Assembly: GCA_963723455.1 (NCBI GenBank)
Contig: CAVRQM010000001.1
Span: forward strand, 744,001-808,000
Direction of reading: 5' to 3'
DNA length: 64,000 nucleotides
Source of the DNA: CAVRQM01 sp963723455
GTDB taxonomy: Bacteria > Pseudomonadota > Alphaproteobacteria > Acetobacterales > Acetobacteraceae
Part shown: one piece after another, positions 37,336-46,460 of the stretch
Position numbering within the stretch: the first letter of the stretch is position 1
Layout of the letters: every line of letters starts with the position of its first letter
Notes under the pieces: generated by a model
The model's database searches: none
What the model saw: the letters and a program-made list of their open reading frames with translations, nothing else
What the model was told of the DNA's origin: nothing
Program-made: the position numbers and the translations under genes

Positions 37336-39168
37336 TCACGGCACAACCCGCACCGCGCCGCGCGCCGCGCTGGTGACGAACGCCGCATAGGATCGCAGCG
37401 CCGGCGAGACCGAGCGCCTGCGCGTCTCCGCCGGCGCCCAGCCAAGCCTGTCCCGCTCGGCGCGGCGGCGGTCCAGCTCCGCCGCATCCACGGCCAGCCG
37501 GATCGAGCGCGCCGAAATGTCGATCTCGATGCGGTCGCCGTCGCGCACCAGACCGATCGCCCCGCCCTCTGCCGCCTCGGGCGAGACATGGCCGATCGAC
37601 AGGCCAGAGCTGCCGCCGGAGAACCGGCCGTCGGTCACCAGGGCGCAGACCTTGCCCAGCTTCTTCGATTTCAGGTAGCTGGTCGGATACAGCATTTCCT
37701 GCATCCCCGGCCCGCCCTTCGGCCCCTCATAGCGCACCACCACCACGTCCCCGGCCACGACCCGGCCGCCCAGGATGCCGTCCACGGCACTGTCCTGGCT
37801 TTCGAAGACCCGCGCCGGCCCGGCAAAGCGCAGGATCGAGGCATCGACGCCGGCGGTCTTAACGATACAGCCGTCCGGGGCCAGGTTGCCGGCCAGCACC
37901 GCCAGTCCGCCATCCCTGGAGAATGCGTGCTCCGCGTCGCGAATGACGCCCCGCGCCCGATCGGAGTCCAGCTCATCCCAGCGCGAGGACTGGCTGAACG
38001 CGGTCTGCGTCGGCACGCCGCCGGGCGCCGCGCGGTAGAATTGCCCGACGCTGTCGCTGTCGCTGCGCGAGATGTCCCAGCGGTCGAGCGCCGCGCCGAG
38101 CGTGGCGCTATGGACGGTCGCGGCATCGGCGCTGATCAGCTTGGCGCGGTCGAGCTGGCCCAGGATCGCGAATACGCCGCCGGCGCGATGCACGTCTTCC
38201 ACATGCACGTCGGCCACCGCCGGCGCGACCTTGCACAACACCGGCACCCGCCGCGACAGCCGGTCGATGTCGGCCATCGTGAAATCGACGCCCGCCTCAT
38301 GCGCCGCGGCCAGCAGATGCAGCACGGTGTTGGTCGAGCCGCCCATCGCGATGTCGAGCGTCATCGCATTCTCGAACGCGGCGAAGGTGGCGACGCCGCG
38401 CGGCAGGGCGGTGGCGTCGTCCTGCTCGTACCACCGCTGGCACAGATCGACCACCAGCCGCCCGGCTTCCTCGAACAGCCGGCGGCGGTCGGCGTGAGTG
38501 GCCAGCGTGGTGCCGTTTCCGGGCAGCGACAGGCCCAGCGCCTCGGTCAGGCAGTTCATCGAGTTGGCGGTGAACATGCCCGAGCACGAACCGCAGGTCG
38601 GGCAGGCGGAGCGCTCGATCACCGCCACATCGGCGTCGGGCACCGCCTCATCGGCCGCCGCCACCATCGCGTCGATCAGGTCGATCGAGCGCGTGATGCC
38701 CGCAAGATGCGTCTTGCCGGCTTCCATCGGGCCGCCGGAGACGAACACGGTCGGAATATTCAGCCGCATCGCCGCCATCAGCATTCCCGGCGTGATCTTG
38801 TCGCAATTGGAGATGCAGACCATCGCATCGGCGCAATGCGCGTTCACCATGTATTCGACGCTGTCGGCGATCAGCTCGCGCGAGGGCAGGCTGTACAGCA
38901 TTCCGTCATGGCCCATCGCGATGCCGTCATCGACCGCGATGGTGTTGAACTCCTTGGCCACGCCGCCGGCCGCCTCGATCTCGCGCGCGACCAGCTGGCC
39001 GAGATCCTTCAGATGCACATGGCCGGGCACGAACTGGGTGAAGGAGTTGACGACCGCGACGATCGGCTTGCCGAAATCGCCGTCCTTCATGCCTGTGGCG
39101 CGCCACAGGCCGCGGGCGCCGGCCATGTTGCGACCGTGGGTGGTGGTGCGGGAACGCAGGGCGGGCAT
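37336..39168 (-). CDS. ilvD: dihydroxy-acid dehydratase
   Basis: 610 residues; dehydrates dihydroxyisovalerate and dihydroxymethylvalerate in valine/isoleucine synthesis. Fe-S cluster and substrate motifs: ISNCDKITPGMLMAA, CPTCGSCSGMFTANSMNC and FVSGGPMEAGK. The C-terminal domain has TDGRFSGGSSGLSIGHVSPE. ATG 39168 (MPALRSRTTTHGRNMAGARG). It is followed by ridA, whose product protects IlvE and other PLP enzymes of this pathway from imines, so the neighbourhood is functionally coherent. Confidence 0.96.
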   Translation of the reverse strand: MPALRSRTTTHGRNMAGARGLWRATGMKDGDFGKPIVAVVNSFTQFVPGHVHLKDLGQLVAREIEAAGGVAKEFNTIAVDDGIAMGHDGMLYSLPSRELIADSVEYMVNAHCADAMVCISNCDKITPGMLMAAMRLNIPTVFVSGGPMEAGKTHLAGITRSIDLIDAMVAAADEAVPDADVAVIERSACPTCGSCSGMFTANSMNCLTEALGLSLPGNGTTLATHADRRRLFEEAGRLVVDLCQRWYEQDDATALPRGVATFAAFENAMTLDIAMGGSTNTVLHLLAAAHEAGVDFTMADIDRLSRRVPVLCKVAPAVADVHVEDVHRAGGVFAILGQLDRAKLISADAATVHSATLGAALDRWDISRSDSDSVGQFYRAAPGGVPTQTAFSQSSRWDELDSDRARGVIRDAEHAFSRDGGLAVLAGNLAPDGCIVKTAGVDASILRFAGPARVFESQDSAVDGILGGRVVAGDVVVVRYEGPKGGPGMQEMLYPTSYLKSKKLGKVCALVTDGRFSGGSSGLSIGHVSPEAAEGGAIGLVRDGDRIEIDISARSIRLAVDAAELDRRRAERDRLGWAPAETRRRSVSPALRSYAAFVTSAARGAVRVVP

Positions 39169-39234
39169 TGGCGAAGGCTCCTCGGTGGACGACGGTTATG
39201 TGTCCCTGCGCTACGGCCGAAACCAGGGCGCGGA

Positions 39235-39513
39235 TCAGACGGTTGGCATACGCAGGAAGCCGGGCTGGTCGGGCGGGTCGGCCAGGCTTTCGGTGATGCT
39301 GGCAACCTCCGCCAGCGGTGGACCGCGCCGGCAGGCGCGCAGCAGCTCCTCAATCGCGGCCTCGTCGCCATCCAGCAGCGCCTCGACGCAGCCATCGTGA
39401 CGACGGTTGCGCACCCAGCCGGCGACGCCGAGCGCGCGGGCGAGGTCCACCAGCCAGTCGCGGAACCCGACGCCATGCACCCGGCCGGTGATGACCACCC
39501 GGCGGGCCGTCAT
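39235..39513 (-). CDS. acyP: acylphosphatase
   Basis: 92-residue acylphosphatase. The active-site Arg is in VHGVGFRDWL and the Asn in VAGWVRNRRHDGCVEALL; both catalytic residues are present. It hydrolyses carboxyl-phosphate mixed anhydrides. ATG 39513 overlaps the stop of the ATP12-like gene as ATGA, making it the last gene of the coupled chain rarA-rluC-asmA-atp12-acyP. Confidence 0.9.
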   Translation of the reverse strand: MTARRVVITGRVHGVGFRDWLVDLARALGVAGWVRNRRHDGCVEALLDGDEAAIEELLRACRRGPPLAEVASITESLADPPDQPGFLRMPTV

Positions 39514-40220
39514 GGCCGCGACAACGAGAGGAAGCGGCCCGCCAGCAGGACATCTGCACACACGCGATCGGCGCGACGCTGCGCCTCGGCGTCGCGGCCC
39601 CATTGCTCGGCCTGGAAATCCTCGTCCAGCACGGAAAGAGCATACGCCCGATCCGCGTCGATCGCGCCATCGGCCATCGCCAGCCCGAGTACAATGCTGC
39701 CCAGCGCCGGCACCGCCACGCCCAGCGCGGCAAGCCCGGATGCGGGCAGTCGGGCGACCGCTGCGGCGACCGCGGCGAGCGCGTCTGGATCCTGGGCCGC
39801 GTGGATCACGCCCGCAGTAACATGCAATCGCGCCCGGTGCGTCCGCCACAGCCAGTCGAGCCAGGGATCCCAGGCCGCAGCCTCGCGCCGGACCAGCGTC
39901 TCGGGCACGGTTGCGCGGTAGCACAGCAGGTCGCTCTCGGCATACCGGGCGATCGCCAGCGCCACTGGCTCCGGGTCGGGCAGGATCCGCTGTTGCGTGG
40001 TTCCTGCCAGCCGGGTCAGCGGCAGGTGGTCGTAGCTGGTCTCGCCGCCCTTGACGCCGTCGGCGGCCGCCTGCCACTCGGCGGCCACAGCGTCGGCGAG
40101 CGCCCTCGTGGCGAGGCTCAGCCGGGCGCCGCCAGGGATGTGCAGCGACTTGCCGTCGAGCCGGACCGACCAGCCGGACTCGGTCGCGACCACGTCGGCG
40201 GCTTCCCAGAAGCGCCTCAC
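39510..40220 (-). CDS. ATP12 family F1-ATPase assembly chaperone
   Basis: 236 residues. The ATP12 signature is seen in VRLDGKSLHIPGG, ADAVAAEWQ, LPLTRLAGTTQQRI, ESDLLCYRA and AAWDPWLDWLWR. Mitochondrial Atp12 binds the F1 alpha subunit during assembly; bacterial homologues are largely restricted to alphaproteobacteria. The start is GTG 40220, overlapping the asmA stop as GTGA. The stop overlaps acyP. Confidence 0.9.
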   Translation of the reverse strand: MRRFWEAADVVATESGWSVRLDGKSLHIPGGARLSLATRALADAVAAEWQAAADGVKGGETSYDHLPLTRLAGTTQQRILPDPEPVALAIARYAESDLLCYRATVPETLVRREAAAWDPWLDWLWRTHRARLHVTAGVIHAAQDPDALAAVAAAVARLPASGLAALGVAVPALGSIVLGLAMADGAIDADRAYALSVLDEDFQAEQWGRDAEAQRRADRVCADVLLAGRFLSLSRP

Positions 40221-42190
40221 CGCAGCAGGCTCCGCAGGATGTCGATGCCCTTCGGATGCTTCTTGCCCGCTTGCGGCGCGCTGGCCGGCAGCGGGCTGGC
40301 CGGGCAGGCATCGGCGTCGATCGCGGGCGCGGCGAGCGGCCCGGTGCCCAGCTGCACCTTCGGCGCGCGCCACGGGCCGGTGACCCGCACCGGGATCACC
40401 AGTCCCGGGCCGCTGCGCAGCGTCGGCAACAGATGCAGGTCCATGGTCTCCTGCCCCAGATCGATTGTGCCGCCGCCTTCGACCCGCACCCGCCCGGCAT
40501 CGGCGACCAGCGGCGACACCGATAGCATGCCGTTCGCGGCGGCGACGCCGACCGCGGCGCAGGGCACGCCGACCCGCCCGGCGTCGAGCGGCAGCGGCAG
40601 GCGCGTCGCATGCAGCAGCGGCGCGGCGATGCCGGCATCGATTGCAGCCCCGGTCAGGCGAATGGATGCGGTGCCGACCAGGGTGGAGGCGAGGGCATGC
40701 GGCGTCGCCCCGGCGCCACGCAGATCCGCATCCAGCGTAGCGAGGCCGGAGGCCGCGGCGGGCAGATGCAGAGCGGCCAGCAGCGGCGCCAGCTGGACCG
40801 CCGGCGCGTGCGCCACGAGCGAGGCGGCGGGCGGCGCGGCCACGCCGTCCAGCCGCAAGGCCGCGCTGAGCCGCGCGCCGCCAGGCAGCACCGCCGCGCA
40901 CGGATCCAGCTCCAGGCGGCCGGCCTGCAGCGCCAGATGGCCGGTCAGGTCGCGATACTCCACGCCGGCGACGCGCAGCGACGCGGCCTGCACGGTCAGA
41001 TCGGCGTCGGCGCGGGCGAGCGAGGCGAACGGCAGCGGCCGATCCGGGATCAGGGTCGCCGCGGCCGAAGGCGGCGGGGCCGGCACGGGCGCGCCGGTCG
41101 GCGTCGGCCGCGGGGCGGGCCGCAGCACCGCAGCCAGCACCGCGTCGAGATCCAGGCGCTGCGAGCGCAGCGCGCCGCGCAGGCTCGGCCGCGGCGCGAG
41201 CGACAGCGTCACGTCGCCCGCGACATCGCCCTGCGGCGCGCGCAGGTCCAGTCCGCGCACCGCGAACTCCGTCGGCCCGCCGGCGACATGCGCGGCCAGC
41301 GACACCGGCCCGGAGGCGGCGGGCGGCCAGGCCAGGAGTGCCGCCAGGCGCTGCTCATCGGCACCCTGCAGTGTCACGGCAAGGTCCAGCCCGGCCCCGG
41401 CGGACGGCGCCGCGACGAGTCCGGTGGCGTGCAGCACCGCCCCGCCGGCGCGCGCGACGACGGTCACCGGCAGCGCGCCGCCGGCGGCGATCGCCTCGGG
41501 CGTGCCGGACTCGACGACCGCCTGCACGGCCTGGCCGTTCCATACGCCATCGACCGTTGCATGCACCGGCTTGCCGGATGCGGCGCGGGCGGTGACGGTC
41601 GCGCCAGTGAGCAGCGGATAGGGAGTACCCGGCGGAACCTGCCCGTGCAGCGTCAGGTCATACGCGCCGCCTTGCACCGTGCCGGAGATTGAGATGCTCA
41701 CTGCCGGGCCGATCCGCGGATCGCGCCAGGACAGCGAGCCGTCCTGGATGACCACGCGGGGCGAGGGCGCAGCCGCGGCAGGATGCGCCGCGGCCAGGGC
41801 CGGCGGAGGCCGCGGAGGCGGCGCGGCCGAGGACTGCTTGGCGGGCAAAATCGACACACGCCCGTGCGCGTCTGGCGTCAGGGAGAACGCCGGCCGGATC
41901 AGCGTCACCTGTTCGACAACGGGGCGGCCGGACAGCAGCGACCACGGCGCGATCCGCGCCAGCATGCGGGGCACATGGCCGAGACCGGACGCGGCGATGT
42001 CGTCGGCCGCAACGGTGGGCGGCCAGGCCGCCAGCAGCGCCAGGTGCCCGATCGAGACATCGCGGCCCAGCGCGCGCCCGGCCGCCCGCGCCACTTGGCC
42101 GCGCACCAGGTCCGGCCCGAACCAGCCGGCGGCGACAAGCAGCGCAGCCAGCGCCAGCAGCGCCGCCGCGACGCGGCCGAGCCACCTCAT
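40217..42190 (-). CDS. AsmA family envelope protein
   Basis: 657 residues with one N-terminal TM anchor (AALLALAALLVAAGWFGPDLV). It continues with the AsmA start motif GRDVSIGHLALLAAWPPTVAA and beta-rich repeats rich in Ala/Pro/Leu. The C-terminal part has GVAAANGMLSVSPLVADAGRVRVEGGGTIDLG (split here by a few words for length: GMLSVSPLVADAG, VEGGGTIDLG), typical of AsmA. The family is linked to outer-membrane assembly and lipid transport between membranes. It starts as ATGA over the rluC stop. An AsmA protein between rluC and atp12 is less usual than the HAD hydrolase often found there. Confidence 0.85.
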   Translation of the reverse strand: MRWLGRVAAALLALAALLVAAGWFGPDLVRGQVARAAGRALGRDVSIGHLALLAAWPPTVAADDIAASGLGHVPRMLARIAPWSLLSGRPVVEQVTLIRPAFSLTPDAHGRVSILPAKQSSAAPPPRPPPALAAAHPAAAAPSPRVVIQDGSLSWRDPRIGPAVSISISGTVQGGAYDLTLHGQVPPGTPYPLLTGATVTARAASGKPVHATVDGVWNGQAVQAVVESGTPEAIAAGGALPVTVVARAGGAVLHATGLVAAPSAGAGLDLAVTLQGADEQRLAALLAWPPAASGPVSLAAHVAGGPTEFAVRGLDLRAPQGDVAGDVTLSLAPRPSLRGALRSQRLDLDAVLAAVLRPAPRPTPTGAPVPAPPPSAAATLIPDRPLPFASLARADADLTVQAASLRVAGVEYRDLTGHLALQAGRLELDPCAAVLPGGARLSAALRLDGVAAPPAASLVAHAPAVQLAPLLAALHLPAAASGLATLDADLRGAGATPHALASTLVGTASIRLTGAAIDAGIAAPLLHATRLPLPLDAGRVGVPCAAVGVAAANGMLSVSPLVADAGRVRVEGGGTIDLGQETMDLHLLPTLRSGPGLVIPVRVTGPWRAPKVQLGTGPLAAPAIDADACPASPLPASAPQAGKKHPKGIDILRSLLR

Positions 42191-43176
42191 CGGCGGCGTT
42201 CCGGCGGGCGCGGCTCGGGTGCGACGAAGCCGAGCGTGGCGAAGGTCGCCGCCATGTGCGCCGGCAGCGCCGCCTCGACCGCCAGGGTGCCGCCGGCCGG
42301 ATGCGGCAGCACGATGCGCCGCGCCAGCAGGTGCAGCGTGTCGCCCAGCCCGTCCACCAGCGCGGTGTTGCGGCCCTCACGCTCGACGCCATAGGGCGTG
42401 TCGCCCAGGATCGGCGCGCCGATCGCCGCGCAATGCACCCGCAGCTGGTGGGTCCGCCCGGTCAGCGGACGCAGTTCCAGCCAGGCGAGCTTGCGCGCGG
42501 CATGGTCCAGCGTGCGGAAATCGGTGATCGAGTGTGCGGTGTCGGTGTCGTACGGCCCGGCCACCGCGGCGCGCTCGCCGCGAAACCCGTTCACGCGGAC
42601 CAGTTCGCCCTCGATCCGCCCCTCGACCGGCACGGGACGGCCGGCCACCACCGCCCAGTAAGTCTTCTCGACCGCCCGGCTGCGGAACGACGCCGCGAGC
42701 TTCGCCGCCACGCCCGGCAGTCGCGCCACCACCAGCACGCCGGCGGTCTCGCGGTCCAGCCGATGCACAAGTCGGGGCCGCTCGTCCTGGCCGGCGTCCA
42801 GCGCGCCCAGCATGCCGTCGAGGTGACGTCGGATACCCGGACCGCCCTGCGTCGGCAGCCCCTGCGGCTTGTCGAGCACGATCAGGTGCTGGTCACGATA
42901 CAGCACCATCCGCTCGATCTCGCGCGCCGCCTGCGGATCGGGCGGCGGCGCCGCGGCGGGTTCGGCGGTGGCGGCGGGCAGCGGCGGGATGCGGACGGTC
43001 TGCCCGGGCGCCAGCCGCGCGTCCGCGCCGACCCGGCCGCCATCCACCCGAACCTGCCCGGTGCGGCACCATTTCTGGATCGCGCCCTGCGTCAGCGCCG
43101 GGAAATGCCGTCGCAGCCACCGATCGAGCCGGATTTCCGCCTCGTCGTCGCTGACCACGCGGGTCTGCACGCTCAA
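42187..43176 (-). CDS. RluC/RluD-type ribosomal large subunit pseudouridine synthase
   Basis: 329 residues. An N-terminal S4 domain (IRLDRWLRRHFPALTQG) binds rRNA. The catalytic Asp is in RLVHRLDRETAGVLVVAR near residue 138, and the family motif LRPLTGRTHQLRVHCA follows. It isomerises specific uridines in 23S rRNA, RluC-like by neighbourhood. It overlaps rarA upstream and asmA downstream by 4 nt each. Confidence 0.9.
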   Translation of the reverse strand: MSVQTRVVSDDEAEIRLDRWLRRHFPALTQGAIQKWCRTGQVRVDGGRVGADARLAPGQTVRIPPLPAATAEPAAAPPPDPQAAREIERMVLYRDQHLIVLDKPQGLPTQGGPGIRRHLDGMLGALDAGQDERPRLVHRLDRETAGVLVVARLPGVAAKLAASFRSRAVEKTYWAVVAGRPVPVEGRIEGELVRVNGFRGERAAVAGPYDTDTAHSITDFRTLDHAARKLAWLELRPLTGRTHQLRVHCAAIGAPILGDTPYGVEREGRNTALVDGLGDTLHLLARRIVLPHPAGGTLAVEAALPAHMAATFATLGFVAPEPRPPERRR

Positions 43177-44591
43177 GGCGTACGCTCCGCCCGCAACCGG
43201 GTCCAGTGATCCAGCCGCCGTTTCACCTCGCGCTCGAAGCCGCGGTCGCGCGGCGCATAGAACTCCTGTCGCTCCATGCCGTCGGGGAAGTAGTTGGCCC
43301 CGGAGAACGCGTCGTCTTGGTCGTGGTCATAGGCGTAGCCGCTGCCATAGCCGAGCTGCTTCATCAGTTTGGTCGGCGCGTTCAGGATGTGCGCCGGCGG
43401 CATCAGGCTGCCGGTGCGCTTGGCGGCCGACTGCGCCGCCTTGAAGGCTACGTAGGCGGCGTTGGATTTCGGCGCCGCACCGAGATACAGCACCGCCTGG
43501 GCCAACGCCAGTTCGCCCTCCGGCGTGCCCAGCCGCTCATACGCCTCCCAGGCCGCCAGCGCCTGCGGCAAGGCGTTCGGATCAGCCATCCCGATATCCT
43601 CGACGGCGAAGCGCACCAGGCGGCGCGCGACGTAGCGCGGATCCTCGCCGCCCTCCAGCATGCGCGCGAACCAGTACAGCGCGGCGTCCGGGTCCGACCC
43701 GCGCAGCGACTTATGCAGCGCGGAGATCAGGTTGTAGTGTTCTTCGCGATCCTTGTCGTACAGCGCCGCGCGCCGCGCCAGCAGATCCGACAGCCGCGCC
43801 ACGTCCAGCCCCGGCGTATCCGGCGGCAACGCCGCAAGCTGCTCGGCCATGTTCAGCAGATAGCGTCCGTCGCCGTCCGCCATCGCGCGCAGCGCTGCGC
43901 GCGCGTCGGGCAGCAGCGGCAGGTCGCGGCCGATCGCGGCCTGCGCACGCGCCAGGATGGCCTCCAGCGCCGCATCGTCCAGCCGCCGCAGCACCAGCAC
44001 CTGGCAGCGCGACAGCAGCGCGCCGTTCAGCGCGAATGACGGATTTTCCGTCGTGGCGCCGACCAGCACAACGGCTCCGGTTTCCACCGCTGGCAGGAAG
44101 CCGTCCTGCTGGGCGCGGTTGAAGCGATGGATTTCATCGACGAACAGCAGCGTCGCCTGCCCCGCCGCCTGCCGCTTCGCCGCGTCCTCAAAGGCGCGCT
44201 TGAGATCGGCGACGCCGGAGAACACGGCGGAGAGCTGCTGGAAGTGCAGGCCGGATGCGTCTGCCAGCAAACGCGCGATCGTGGTCTTGCCGACGCCCGG
44301 CGGCCCCCACAGGATCAGCGAGGCGAGCGAGCCGCGCTGCACCATCCGCGTGATCGCACCTTGCGGCCCGGTCAGATGCTCCTGCCCGACGATCTCGGAC
44401 AGGGTCTGCGGTCGCAGGCGGTCGGCTAGGGGCCGGGTTGCAAGGGCTGCGCCCCCGGTTTGACCTTGGGTGTTGCCCAGAGGCAGGGCCCCTGGCGTTG
44501 CTGAGTTACTCGCTCTCGGAATCCGCCGCCCGCTCCGGCTTCGGGCCGCTATCCTGGCCCTTGGCGCCCGGATCGCGGTCCACCAATTCAA
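43173..44591 (-). CDS. rarA: replication-associated recombination protein A (RarA/MgsA AAA+ ATPase)
   Basis: AAA+ clamp-loader-like ATPase acting at stalled replication forks. Conserved sequence begins ADRLRPQTLSEIVGQEHL, then Walker A LWGPPGVGKTTIARLLA, Walker B LLFVDEIHRFNRAQQDGFL, sensor GATTENPSF and the C-terminal domain (YDHDQDDAFSGANYFPDGM). The start is a problem: the only in-frame ATG is 44591, 86 nt inside rplQ, and no ATG, GTG or TTG lies between it and the conserved region. Homology starts near residue 54 of that reading. A rare start codon or an unseen indel is possible. Confidence 0.88.
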   Translation of the reverse strand: MNWWTAIRAPRARIAARSRSGRRIPRASNSATPGALPLGNTQGQTGGAALATRPLADRLRPQTLSEIVGQEHLTGPQGAITRMVQRGSLASLILWGPPGVGKTTIARLLADASGLHFQQLSAVFSGVADLKRAFEDAAKRQAAGQATLLFVDEIHRFNRAQQDGFLPAVETGAVVLVGATTENPSFALNGALLSRCQVLVLRRLDDAALEAILARAQAAIGRDLPLLPDARAALRAMADGDGRYLLNMAEQLAALPPDTPGLDVARLSDLLARRAALYDKDREEHYNLISALHKSLRGSDPDAALYWFARMLEGGEDPRYVARRLVRFAVEDIGMADPNALPQALAAWEAYERLGTPEGELALAQAVLYLGAAPKSNAAYVAFKAAQSAAKRTGSLMPPAHILNAPTKLMKQLGYGSGYAYDHDQDDAFSGANYFPDGMERQEFYAPRDRGFEREVKRRLDHWTRLRAERTP

Positions 44592-44928
44592 TCACCGCCA
44601 TGCTCGCAGCATCGCCATGGCGCACGCCCGCGCGCATCACCCGGCAATAGCCGCCGGCGCGGGCGCGGTAGCGATCGGCGATGGTGGTGAACAGCTTGTC
44701 CACGATCACGTCGTCGCGCAGCTGCGCATAAGCCTGCCGCCGCGCATGCAGGCCGCCGCGCTTGCCGAGCGTAATGAGCTTCTCGGCCACCGGGCGCAGT
44801 TCCTTGGCCTTGGGCAGCGTGGTGGTGATCTGCTCGTGCTTCAGCAGCGCGTGCGCCATGTTGCGGAACATGGCGAAGCGGTGGCTGGTGGTGACGCCGA
44901 GCTTGCGGCCGGCCACTCCGTGACGCAT
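44506..44928 (-). CDS. rplQ: 50S ribosomal protein L17
   Basis: 140 residues: MRHGVAGRKLGVTTSHRFAM and EQITTTLPKAKELRPVAEKLITLG are standard L17. A 20-residue acidic/polar tail (GPKPERAADSESE end) extends beyond the core. It is the last gene of the alpha operon rpsM-rpsK-rpoA-rplQ, 25 nt after rpoA. Confidence 0.96.
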   Translation of the reverse strand: MRHGVAGRKLGVTTSHRFAMFRNMAHALLKHEQITTTLPKAKELRPVAEKLITLGKRGGLHARRQAYAQLRDDVIVDKLFTTIADRYRARAGGYCRVMRAGVRHGDAASMAVIELVDRDPGAKGQDSGPKPERAADSESE

Positions 44929-44953
44929 GGACTAACTCTCCTTGTGGCCGGCT

Positions 44954-45985
44954 TCAGAACGGCTCTTCGAGCCGCTTGGCGAGATCCTCGACATTCTCCG
45001 GCGGCCAGCCGCTCACGGTCATGCCCAGGCCCAGCCCCATCGAGGCCAGCACTTCCTTGATCTCGTTGAGCGACTTGCGGCCGAAGTTCGGAGTGCGCAG
45101 CATCTCCTGCTCGGTCTTCTGCACCAGATCGCCGATATAGACGATGTTGTCGTTCTTCAGGCAGTTGGCGCTGCGCACCGACAATTCGAGTTCATCGACC
45201 TTGCGCAGCAGATTGCGGTTGAACGGCAGGTCGTCCTGCACCTCCTCCGACCGCACCGCCTGCGGCTCATCGAAGTTGATGAACAGCTGTAGCTGGTCCT
45301 GCAGGATGCGCGCGGCCAACGCCACCGAATCCTCCGGCGTCACCGCGCCATTGGTCTCGACCGTCAGCAGCAGCTTGTCATAGTCGGTGACCTGCCCCAC
45401 GCGCGTCGGTTCGACCTTGTACGAGACGCGGCGAACCGGCGAGTATATGGCGTCGATCGGGATCAAGCCGATCGGGCTGTCTTCCTGACGGTTCGCGGCC
45501 GAGGCCACATAACCCTTGCTGCTATTGACCGTCAGCTCCATGCCGAGCTTCATGCCCTCATCAAGCGTGCAGATCACCAGATCAGGGTTCATCACCTCGA
45601 TATCATGTCCGGTCTGGATCTGGCCGGCGGTGACCTCGCCCGGGCCGGTGACCTCCAGCGTCATTCGCTTCGGCCCGTCGCCGTGCATCCGCAGCGCCAG
45701 CTGCTTGACGTTCAGCACGATGTCGGTGACGTCCTCGCGCACGCCCGGCACGGTGCTGAACTCATGCAGCACGCCGTCGATCTTGATCGAGGTCACCGCC
45801 GCGCCTTGCAGCGACGACAGCAGGATGCGGCGCAGGGCGTTGCCGAGCGTCATGCCGAAGCCGCGCTCCAGCGGCTCGGCGACGATGGTCGAGACGCGGG
45901 CGGGATCGGAGCCAGGCTCGGGGTGGATCTTCTCCGGCTTGATCAGCGACTGCCAGTTCTTCTGCAGGGCGGCGGACAATCTCAT
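44954..45985 (-). CDS. rpoA: RNA polymerase alpha subunit
   Basis: 343 residues. The N-terminal dimerisation domain (EPLERGFGMTLGNALRRILL) and C-terminal domain with the helix-hairpin-helix (NFGRKSLNEIKEVLASMGL) are both intact. ATG 45985 gives MRLSAALQKNWQSL; most alphaproteobacterial proteins begin a few residues later, so the exact start could be TTG within these codons. It lies 4 nt after rpsK. Confidence 0.97.
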   Translation of the reverse strand: MRLSAALQKNWQSLIKPEKIHPEPGSDPARVSTIVAEPLERGFGMTLGNALRRILLSSLQGAAVTSIKIDGVLHEFSTVPGVREDVTDIVLNVKQLALRMHGDGPKRMTLEVTGPGEVTAGQIQTGHDIEVMNPDLVICTLDEGMKLGMELTVNSSKGYVASAANRQEDSPIGLIPIDAIYSPVRRVSYKVEPTRVGQVTDYDKLLLTVETNGAVTPEDSVALAARILQDQLQLFINFDEPQAVRSEEVQDDLPFNRNLLRKVDELELSVRSANCLKNDNIVYIGDLVQKTEQEMLRTPNFGRKSLNEIKEVLASMGLGLGMTVSGWPPENVEDLAKRLEEPF

Positions 45986-45989
45986 GCGG

Positions 45990-46388
45990 TCACACCCGCC
46001 GCCGCTTGCGCGGGCGGCAGCCATTATGGGGGATTGGGGTCATGTCGCGAATCGCGGTGATAGCGAAGCCGACCGTCTGCAGGGCGCGCAGCGCGCTCTC
46101 ACGGCCCGAGCCTGGACCGCTCACCTCGATCTCCAGCGTCTCCATGCCGTGCTCGCGCGCCTTCTTGCCGGCATCCTCGGCGGCGACCTGCGCGGCGTAG
46201 GGCGTGCTTTTCCGGCTGCCCTTGAAGCCCTGGCTGCCCGAGGACGACCAAGCGATCGCGTTGCCTTGCGCATCGGTGATGGTGATCATCGTGTTGTTAA
46301 AGGTAGCCGCGACATGCGCCACCCCCGACGTGATGTTCTTGCGCTCCTTCTTGCGGGGGCGCGCGGCGGCGGAAGCCTGTCTCGCCAT
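45990..46388 (-). CDS. rpsK: 30S ribosomal protein S11
   Basis: 132 residues with GVAHVAATFNNTMITITD, SSGSQGFKGSRKSTPYAAQ and the C-terminal MTPIPHNGCRPRKRRRV, all canonical for S11. It lies 72 nt after rpsM and 4 nt before rpoA. Confidence 0.97.
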   Translation of the reverse strand: MARQASAAARPRKKERKNITSGVAHVAATFNNTMITITDAQGNAIAWSSSGSQGFKGSRKSTPYAAQVAAEDAGKKAREHGMETLEIEVSGPGSGRESALRALQTVGFAITAIRDMTPIPHNGCRPRKRRRV

Positions 46389-46460
46389 GGGATGTCCTGT
46401 CCAGTTCCGAAGCGGCCCGCGCAAGGCGGGCGGCGAAAAGCAGAGCGGGCGACCGCGCCG

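Noticed and set aside
37024..39921. Plus-strand open frame of 965 codons opposite ilvD and acyP
   Set aside because: Antisense shadow of conserved minus-strand genes in high-GC sequence.
44515..44527. GGAATCC in rplQ as a further extra-base site
   Set aside because: Removing a base would fuse L17 to RarA with no stop, which is implausible; the present rplQ frame ends normally.
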